Assembly (NCBI GenBank): GCA_910574015.1
Contig: CAJSYQ010000017.1
Location: 17,698 to 73,162, forward strand
Length of the DNA: 55,465 nt
Reading direction: 5' to 3'
Source: Eubacteriaceae bacterium
GTDB taxonomy: Bacteria > Bacillota > Clostridia > Lachnospirales > Lachnospiraceae
The notes below the pieces were generated by a model. That model was not told the origin of the DNA. It worked only from the letters and a program-made list of their open reading frames with translations, and searched no databases. Position 1 is the stretch's first letter; the number at the start of each line of letters is the position of its first letter. The translations under genes and the position numbers were made by a program. This document shows positions 49,876-55,465 of this stretch, piece by piece.

Positions 49876-49931
49876 TTTGCACATTAGTCAAATAACGGCT
49901 GTATCCATATAATTTATGGCATACAGCCGTT
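49876..49931 (+). promoter_or_regulatory. TTTGCACAT-box promoter C with palindrome over -10
   Basis: TTTGCACAT (49876-49884), a weak -35 TAGTCA (49885-49890), a 17-base spacer and TATAAT (49908-49913). AACGGCTGTAT (49894-49904) is inverted at 49921-49931 and the -10 box lies in the centre of this palindrome, so it looks like an operator. It drives the 49-aa gene and the recombinase. Confidence 0.65.
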
Positions 49932-49952
49932 AAGCTTTGCGGAGGTAGACAG

Positions 49953-50102
49953 ATGGAAAATGTCAAAGAATTTCATAATGCGGAACAACAAAAGAATGAA
50001 GCCAACGAAGCAGAAAACTTTGATGTCTTTATAAAAGCTATGGTGCAGGCAGTTGAAAAATACGGAAGATTTGTTTTGCAGGAACTGGATTGTGTTGCGT
50101 AG
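49953..50102 (+). CDS. 49-aa protein preceding the ICE recombinase
   Basis: The ATG at 49953 has GGAGGTAGACAG upstream. The product, MENVKEFHNAEQQKNEANEA and then FDVFIKAMVQAVEKYGRFVL, is a helical acidic peptide. It is the first gene behind promoter C and 51 bases before the recombinase. Small proteins in this position can be recombination directionality factors, but this is inference. No family was recognised. Confidence 0.6.
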   Translation: MENVKEFHNAEQQKNEANEAENFDVFIKAMVQAVEKYGRFVLQELDCVA

Positions 50103-50153
50103 GCTCACGCAACTTTACATACCGCATTTTCCAAAATTATCGGAGGTGTTAGA

Positions 50154-51884
50154 ATGAACAGGGAAGGAAAGAAATGTGTTCTGTATCCAAGAGTAAGTAC
50201 CGAGATGCAGGTTGACGGATACAGCCTTGAGGGGCAGAAAAATAGTTTGAAACGGTTTGCAGACCGTGAGGAAATGGAGGTTGTCGGCATCTACGAAGAT
50301 GCAGGAAAATCAGGGAAGTCAATCGAGGGGCGACCCGCATTTAAGAAAATGCTGTCCGACATAAAAAACGGATTGGAAATAGAGTATATCCTTGTCTATA
50401 AACTTTCACGTTTTGGGAGAAATGCGGCAGATATTCTAAATTCATTGGAGTTTGTCCAGTCTTATGGGATAAACCTTATCTGCATTGAAGAGGGGATTGA
50501 CTCATCCCAGACAAGCGGAAAGCTGCTCATATCTGTCCTGTCGGCGGTTGCCGAGATTGAGCGGGAAAATATCATTGAGCAGACTATGAACGGACGCAGG
50601 GAAAAAGCAAGGCAAGGCGGTTGGAACGGCGGTTTTGCCCCATATGGGTATTATCTGAAAGACAACCATCTTTTAATAGAGGAAAAAGAAGCCGAAGCAA
50701 TCCGAATTATATTTGATAAGTTTGGAAATTCAGATATAGGGCTTGGGGGAGTTGCAAAATATCTTAATCTGCAAGGGATAAAGAAGATACCCCGCCAGAA
50801 TGGAAAGTTAGAAACATGGAGCAGCCATTTAATACGGCAGATATTAGACAATCCTGTTTACTGCGGAAAAATTGCATATGGCAGAAGAACACGGGAGAAA
50901 GTGAAAGGAACGAAGAATGAATACAAACAAGTCCATACAGATGATTATATCTTAGAGGACGGGCAGCATGAGGGGATTGTCAGTGAGGAACTCTGGCAGA
51001 AAGTCCATGCGAAGCGTTTAGCAACAGGAATCAAGCAGCCGTCGAGAATCGGCAAAGAAAGGTCGCATCTTCTGACGGGTGTTTTGAAATGTCCTCTTTG
51101 CGGCAGTTCGATGTATACGAATAAACACGCATGGACAAATAAAGACGGCACATATAAGGAAGTCTACTATTATATATGCGGAAGAAATAAGCAGGAGCGG
51201 GGGCGTCATTGTGACTACAAGGCATCTTTAAGGAAAATAGACATTGAGCCGCTTGTAGTAGAAGCGGTAAGAGAGCTTGTAAGCGATGCCTATTTTGCAA
51301 AAGAGATTGAAAAGCGGATTGGAGTGCAGACAGATACAAGTGTTGTAGATAAAGAACTTGCCAATTATGAAAACAAGCTGAAAGAGGTGGATTTGAATAA
51401 AGCACGTCTGGAAAATGAGATTGACAATCTTCCTGTCGATGCCCGATTCCGTGAAAGAAAAATCCACGATATGACATTAAGGCTTGATGCTTTGTACGAT
51501 ACGATGGTGGAGTTGGAGGAACGCATTGAAGATGCCAAATTAAGAAAAAGCTCCATTGAGATGGAAGCCATCACGCTTGACAATGTTTACAAAATCATGC
51601 AGAACTTTGGAAAGTTATATGCTATAATGAGTGATGAGGAGAAGAAAAACCTTATCACATACCTCATTAAAGAAATACAGATATATCCGAATGGAGAATC
51701 GAAAATGCCGTTGAAGTCGATAGAGTTTAACTTTCCGATTTATATTGACGGCAAGGAAGTAAGGAAAGTTTTGTGGGAAAGGGGTAATACCGTTGAGACC
51801 ATTGTACTTTTGTCCCACAAATTACCAGATGTGTCATTAATGTTACGGTGGAGTTTGGAGATGGTGAAGGGAAAGTACCTTTAG
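50154..51884 (+). CDS. Large serine recombinase of the ICE
   Basis: The 576-residue recombinase starts at ATG 50154 with CGGAGGTGTTAGA upstream. The resolvase domain has VLYPRVSTEMQVDGYSLEGQ (Ser at about residue 15), YKLSRFGRN and an E-helix (AVAEIERENI). A zinc ribbon follows (CPLCGSSMYTNKH with CGRNKQERGRHCD) and a coiled coil (about 390-470). The last 30 or so residues, from VETIVLLSHK onward, look like sequence of the insertion target (rumA-type), read until a chance stop. It is the integrase of the ICE at its right end. Confidence 0.9.
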   Translation: MNREGKKCVLYPRVSTEMQVDGYSLEGQKNSLKRFADREEMEVVGIYEDAGKSGKSIEGRPAFKKMLSDIKNGLEIEYILVYKLSRFGRNAADILNSLEFVQSYGINLICIEEGIDSSQTSGKLLISVLSAVAEIERENIIEQTMNGRREKARQGGWNGGFAPYGYYLKDNHLLIEEKEAEAIRIIFDKFGNSDIGLGGVAKYLNLQGIKKIPRQNGKLETWSSHLIRQILDNPVYCGKIAYGRRTREKVKGTKNEYKQVHTDDYILEDGQHEGIVSEELWQKVHAKRLATGIKQPSRIGKERSHLLTGVLKCPLCGSSMYTNKHAWTNKDGTYKEVYYYICGRNKQERGRHCDYKASLRKIDIEPLVVEAVRELVSDAYFAKEIEKRIGVQTDTSVVDKELANYENKLKEVDLNKARLENEIDNLPVDARFRERKIHDMTLRLDALYDTMVELEERIEDAKLRKSSIEMEAITLDNVYKIMQNFGKLYAIMSDEEKKNLITYLIKEIQIYPNGESKMPLKSIEFNFPIYIDGKEVRKVLWERGNTVETIVLLSHKLPDVSLMLRWSLEMVKGKYL

Positions 51885-52137
51885 ATGCAATAGCAGAACG
51901 GGCAAAGAAATATCAGCGGGAACCGGAAATAACATATAAAATGATACAAGAGTATGTTGAAAAGAAATATGGATTAATAGTACATACTGCATATATTGCG
52001 GAGGGAAAGAGATCATTAGGTCTGAAAATGTATGACGCGCCAAATGCAGTAGAAGAATTAAAACAGCCGAGGAAGCATCCACCGAAAGAAAAAGTTGAGG
52101 CGATAAAAGATGCACTTAAATATTTTGAGGTAATCTT
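51790..52137 (+). pseudogene. C-terminal fragment resembling rumA/rlmD (attachment site)
   Basis: After the recombinase codons for VETIVLLSHK, a different frame gives INVTVEFGDGEGKVPLDAIA, then ERAKKYQREPEITYKMIQEY and VEELKQPRKHPPKEKVEAIK, ending KYFEVI. This resembles the C-terminal extension seen behind RumA/RlmD 23S rRNA methyltransferases or fused recombinases in Clostridia, a known integration site of this ICE superfamily. A small frame slip lies near 51815-51835. There is no catalytic domain. The gene name is a moderate-confidence guess. Confidence 0.5.
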
Positions 52138-52418
52138 ATGGATGAAAAGACTTATCAGATTGCAGAGCGGATAGTTCAATTACATCGGAAAGCCTATGAG
52201 GCTTATTTGCCATTGATTGAAGATGTGTGCAGCAGAATTAGTCAGAAGATGAATTGTCACATTTGCTTGATTATGTACTGGATTTTGCTTGTGATGAGAA
52301 AATACTGGGATTGTATAAAAGAGTGTGTAGAAGATATTTGTATATATATCCTAGTTGTGTTAAGAGTTATATTGAAGCATATCGGGAAATTTGGGAAGAT
52401 GAAGGGGTCAGTTATTAG
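52138..52418 (+). pseudogene. Frameshifted small gene
   Basis: ATG 52138 opens DEKTYQIAERIVQLHRKAYE, then AYLPLIEDVCSRISQK. Near 52248 the frame slips by one base, after which another frame reads DELSHLLDYVLDFACDEKIL, then GLYKRVCRRYLYIYPSCVKS and YIEAYREIWEDEGVSY to TAG at 52416-52418. Together they give about 93 residues of a helical protein. The continuous sense across the slip argues for a recent single-base indel. The function is unknown; similar small genes occur beside ICE ends. Confidence 0.6.
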
Positions 52419-52690
52419 TGCTTGCCAATTTGGAAAGCTTTAATACTGTTTTGATTAATTAGGGGAAGAAACAAAGGGAGAGAATGGAGTTGCTTCGGCA
52501 ATTGGCGGTACAGCAATTACAGACATTGGAAATGGTAAGTTTAAATAATTTACCGAAATTAGATTAAATATAGGAAGACTAACTATTAAAAGTCAAGCCC
52601 TAAAATGATATTTTTTGAATAAAATACAGAAATGTATTTTAGATATATTTGAAACTCGGTTAGAGTCTTTTGAACATTGAAAACTGCATG
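52419..52690. other. Stretch without recognisable genes
   Basis: AT-rich. A short reading GENGVASAIGGTAITDIGNG near 52480-52540 could be the tail of a lost gene, but no start or family is visible. The far end probably contains the right end of the IS110 element. Confidence 0.4.
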
Positions 52691-52692
52691 AC

Positions 52693-52717
52693 AAAAAGAG
52701 CATCGTGACAGGTGCTC
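52693..52717 (-). terminator. Terminator of the IS110 recombinase
   Basis: On the minus strand GAGCA and TGCTC pair around CCTGTCACGA and are followed by TTTTT. It lies 28 bases past the recombinase stop. Confidence 0.6.
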
Positions 52718-52744
52718 AAAAAAGGAGCATTGAATTAGATATGT

Positions 52745-53920
52745 TTAAGCTGTTTTGATATATTGCTGGTTTGATTTTTCTAAATGATAAATGACTCGTA
52801 CCAGTTTTTTCACAGCATGTGAAATGGCAACATTATAATGTTTGCCTTCTGCTCGTTTCTTGGCGAGATAGGCTGCAAAGGTTGGATCCCAATGACAGAC
52901 GTATTTAGCTGCGTTGTACAAAGCGTAGCGCAGATAACGGGAACCACGTTTTTCCATATGTGAGTACGCACCATCCAGTTGTCCGGATTGATATGTTAAC
53001 GGCGAGAGACCAGCATATGCCAAGATTTTATCAGGAGAATCAAAACGACTGAAATCACCAATTTCGGCAATAATCATAGCGCCCATACGATAGTTTATCC
53101 CAGGAATGCTTAAGATTGGAGAGTTGATTTCATCCATAATGATTTAGATTTCATTTTCAATCTCATCTATCTCTGAATCAAGTTCCTGAATCAACTTGAT
53201 GGTGTGTTTTAGCTCAAGTGATTTGGCCGGCATAATTGAGCCGATAGAAGCTCTTGCTGCTTCTCTAAATGTAATGGCAGTATCTTTACCGTACCGACCT
53301 TTCGAAGCTTCTGAAAGAAGATTGGTAAGTCTGGTAAGATGAGCGTTAGCTACTTGTTTAGCACCAGGAAATTCAGAAAGCAATGCATAAACAGATGCCA
53401 TATGGAGTGTGGGAACGAGCTTTTCTAATTCAGGAAATAAGATACAGACAAGTCTTGAAACGGAAGTTTTGAGCTTGGCACGTTCTTTTACTTTATCAAA
53501 ACGATAACGAGTTAATGACTTTAGCTCTTCGTTGTGATAAGATGTGTCTGAGTAGGACTTTAAGTTCACATCAGACATTAGCATGGAAGCAATCGTGCGG
53601 GCATCAACTTTATCCGTTTTCGTCTGTCTAAGGCTTAGACTTTTTCTGTACAGATTTGTATGTAACGGATTGATAACATAGGCGGGCAAACCTTTATCAA
53701 TGATATATCCTAAAAGATTGTAACTGTAGTGTCCTGTGGCTTTCAGTCCTACTTTTACTTTTGTTGCATCTTCCATAACGGATCCAATCTTTTGATAAAG
53801 TTCATTGAAGCCATCCCGGTTGTTTGCGATGGTGAATGCATTAAATAACACTTCTCCATCCGAGTTTGAGATAAAGCAATCATGCTTAACCTTAGAAACA
53901 TCAATTCCTACGTAAATCAT
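52745..53920 (-). pseudogene. IS110-family recombinase split by one nonsense codon
   Basis: The N-terminal part (53920 to 53144) has the DEDD RuvC-like domain (YVGIDVSKVKHDCFI, then KVGLKATGHYSYNLLGYIID and KTDKVDARTIASML). The C-terminal part (53137 to 52745) has the Tnp domain with the Ser region (LSIPGINYRMGAMIIAEIGD, then LAYAGLSPLTYQSGQ). Both are in the same frame, separated only by TAA at 53144-53146 in the context EIENEI-stop-IIMDEI, where Lys is expected. A single AAA-to-TAA change explains this. The 391-codon length is normal for the family. It is inactive unless the stop is read through. Confidence 0.88.
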
Positions 53921-53934
53921 AATAATCTCCTTTG

Positions 53935-54190
53935 AAATGTATTTGATACTGTTTTAGAACCACAGGTGCTCCTTGCGATTGTAACCTCGTTCTAAATAAA
54001 CTGTCATGCGGTATCTAACTGATTAACAAAGAACAAAGAGACTGTGGTTGGAGCCTTCCTAAAACCATCGAGTGGTAGGAGGTGAGAACCAATCCACAGC
54101 ATCTTATATATCATAGTCGAACCTACGGAAGAGGTAAAGAAAAGACTATGACTTAATAGTTAGAAAGACCTTGGAGAGGGTCTCTAAAAA
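53935..54190 (-). ncRNA. Candidate IS110 bridge RNA
   Basis: The non-coding region upstream of the IS110 recombinase holds, on the minus strand, three stem-loops in order: GAGACC/GGTCT at 54162-54184; CATAGTC/GACTATG (54111-54149) with a large inner loop and ACCT/AGGT pairing; and CTGTGG/CCACAG (54042-54098) with inner CCTACC/GGT-type stems and internal loops. IS110-group bridge RNAs are encoded here and have a 5' stem-loop plus target-binding and donor-binding loops. The match is architectural; guide-target pairing was not verified. Confidence 0.6.
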
Positions 54191-54220
54191 CTACTACTAT
54201 ATAATACGAGGATGAATAAA

Positions 54221-55312
54221 ATGGGAAATTTATATCATTATACGAATGTAGGTGGTTTTGAAGGTATAATTAATAATAATTCAATTAGAATGACAAAATC
54301 AGATTTTCTGAATGATCCTTCAGATTGTCATCTTTTTATTACATTAGTTGAACAGTATATAAATTCTAATTCAATAATACTTTCAAATATAATTTCATCG
54401 GTTAGAAATCAGAGAGATATAGTTGAAAAAATATATAAAGAGAATGGATGTGATTTGATACATTATATTAAATATATTCACAAACATATTTCTTTGTATG
54501 TTATGTCATTGACACAAATAGATGATGGAATGAATATGTGGAATTATTATGGACAAGGTGGGATGGAATTAAATTTTTCTATAGAAAGTCTTATCGAATC
54601 ATTGCAAAAGACATTCATTTCCGAAAAAGAATTTTTGGCTGAGGCTCACGTTATTTATGCTAATAGTGAATTTGATGTTGAAAAGATAAATGTTCCTGCC
54701 TTCGCAGATTTTACTTTGATAAATAAAGAATCAAATAATATTTTTGAAGATCACCGTTCATTTATTAAAGAAAGATCACATTATGACGCAGACCAATTAT
54801 ATTCCACGACAAGGCTTGATCAATTTATTAATACATATATGAAGAGTTATATAACAACCTTGGAGTATTTGTTACAACAGAAAGAAATTAGTGATGGCAT
54901 GTCTTCTGAAATGATATTTCAGAAAGTTTATGACAATGTTTCTAAATTAAATAATTTTTATTATTGGAAACATGATTTGTCTCTTTATATGTTAGTGCTA
55001 TCTGCGTTAATAAAAAGTGATACTTATGAGTATGAAGATGAACATAGGATAGTTTATTTTGAGTACAATATAAATTCAGAAAAGACGAAAAAGGAAGAAT
55101 ATACTGTGAAGCATATTATGTCGGGTGATTTTGTTTGTCCATATATAACTTTTAAGAAAGATAATGAAAATGGTTTACTTCAGAGTTCTTTAAAGGGGAT
55201 AACAATTTCTCCAGTCACAAGAAATTTACCTATTAACAATGATACCTATTTAGAAACCTTAAATAAGTATATTTTAAGTGAGGCATCATCAGTTTGTGTG
55301 AAAGATATATGA
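54221..55312 (+). CDS. DUF2971-type protein
   Basis: The 363-residue protein starts at ATG 54221, preferred because GAGG lies 9 bases upstream; the ATG at 54212 abuts that site. The N-terminus LYHYTNVGGFEGIINNNSIR, then DFLNDPSDCHLF, is the DUF2971 signature, and YEYEDEHRIVYFEYN fits the conserved late acidic/Arg motif. The family function is unproven; members occur in accessory and defence-rich regions. The gene is very AT-rich compared with the ICE genes and stands alone next to the IS110 element, pointing to separate acquisition. Confidence 0.75.
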   Translation: MGNLYHYTNVGGFEGIINNNSIRMTKSDFLNDPSDCHLFITLVEQYINSNSIILSNIISSVRNQRDIVEKIYKENGCDLIHYIKYIHKHISLYVMSLTQIDDGMNMWNYYGQGGMELNFSIESLIESLQKTFISEKEFLAEAHVIYANSEFDVEKINVPAFADFTLINKESNNIFEDHRSFIKERSHYDADQLYSTTRLDQFINTYMKSYITTLEYLLQQKEISDGMSSEMIFQKVYDNVSKLNNFYYWKHDLSLYMLVLSALIKSDTYEYEDEHRIVYFEYNINSEKTKKEEYTVKHIMSGDFVCPYITFKKDNENGLLQSSLKGITISPVTRNLPINNDTYLETLNKYILSEASSVCVKDI

Positions 55313-55338
55313 ACATTTCATGTCATATAGTTCACCTT

Positions 55339-55455
55339 ATTCTGCCCTGGTTACCCAGTATCGGATATCCATATCAGGGGCAAGGGTCTCCGCAAAGCGG
55401 AGCTGTGCTCCCTTGCGGCTGATATGGATATCTGATAACCTGTCGCAGGCAGAAT
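55339..55455. repeat. 117-bp imperfect palindrome
   Basis: ATTCTGCC (55339-55346) pairs with GGCAGAAT (55448-55455). Inside, TATCGGATATCCATATCAG pairs with CTGATATGGATATCTGATA (one wobble), then GCAAGGG with CCCTTGC and CTCCGC with GCGGAG around AAA. The unit lies right after the DUF2971 gene. It may be a MITE, an IS end pair or a large terminator hairpin. No target-site duplication could be recognised. Confidence 0.75.
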
Positions 55456-55465
55456 CACCATGCCC

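Larger units (their letters stand above)
10891..51830. mobile_element. Tn5252/Tn1549-type ICE (visible part)
   Basis: A full mating and DNA-processing set is present (relaxase, MobC, PcfB, VirD4, Maff2, VirB6-like, PrgI, VirB4, sortase, CwlT-like), with cargo and a serine integrase at the right end next to a rumA-like fragment. The part left of the snf2 break is not in the window. IME2 lies within it. Transfer ability of the ICE is doubtful while snf2 is split. Confidence 0.75.
52690..54195 (-). mobile_element. IS110-family element (approximate limits)
   Basis: The recombinase gene plus the bridge-RNA-like region. IS110 elements lack terminal inverted repeats, so the ends are estimated from the terminator on one side and the start of the DUF2971 gene region on the other. 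Confidence 0.6.

Overview
The window comes from a Firmicutes (Clostridia, most likely Lachnospiraceae-type) chromosome and is almost entirely mobile DNA. The evidence is the set of families present: Tn5252/Tn1549-type conjugation genes, Tn4451-like Tnp proteins, large serine recombinases, and strong Gram-positive ribosome binding sites with frequent TTG starts. No rRNA, tRNA or CRISPR array was seen.

Layout. (1) 1-491: the 5' part of a transposase gene on the minus strand, running off the left edge. It abuts a destroyed OmpR-type response regulator, whose last codons survive just before an intact histidine kinase (671-2110) and an exported protein (2193-2687). (2) About 2880-10890: an integrative mobilizable element, here IME1. 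It holds a structured leader, three sigma-70 region-4-like regulators, a RepA-like ATPase, an oriT inside a 49-bp inverted repeat, a MobV/Pre relaxase, a ParB-like protein, a YdbC-like protein, a small TnpW-like protein and a large serine recombinase. The recombinase gene runs straight into (3) the 3' part of a Snf2-type helicase gene (about 10891-11838), so IME1 sits inside helicase motif VI of the host ICE. (4) 11919-28678: the transfer module of that ICE, including TOPRIM, MobC, MobP relaxase, PcfB, ArdC-like, VirD4, Maff2, VirB6/TrbL-like, PrgI, VirB4, sortase B and a CwlT-like hydrolase. (5) 28749-36767: cargo made of MerR/SDR, an XRE regulator, a two-component system, an FtsX-type ABC exporter and an unknown protein. 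(6) 36855-37124 plus 48305-48425: the ICE's own copy of the same leader, split by a second element, IME2 (about 37120-48299). IME2 is Tn4451-like and carries a recombinase, TnpW, ParB, relaxase, MobC, oriT, cargo, an ISLre2 copy and TnpV. (7) 48426-51884: the ICE right end, with a sigma-like regulator, a candidate structured RNA, an orphan MazF, a 49-aa protein and a serine recombinase. The recombinase reads into a fragment resembling the C-terminus of the rumA/rlmD methyltransferase gene, probably the attachment site. (8) 52138-55465: decayed flanking genes, an IS110-family element with a nonsense-split recombinase and a bridge-RNA-like upstream region, a DUF2971 protein, and a long hairpin at the right edge.

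How it works together. The ICE supplies a mating apparatus that could also move the two nested IMEs, each of which carries its own relaxase and oriT. Both the ICE and IME1 place a structured leader with two intrinsic terminators in front of a sigma-like regulator. IME2 has inserted into the loop of the second terminator hairpin of the ICE leader. Three ICE promoters share a TTTGCACAT box directly upstream of -35. Paired ACTCCACC repeats lie at the two-component and ABC promoters.

The observations most worth following are the twin leader with IME2 in its attenuator, the candidate structured RNA upstream of the orphan mazF, the shared TTTGCACAT promoters, and the IS110 upstream RNA. All of this was read by eye. 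Family assignments come from motif recognition, not database searches.
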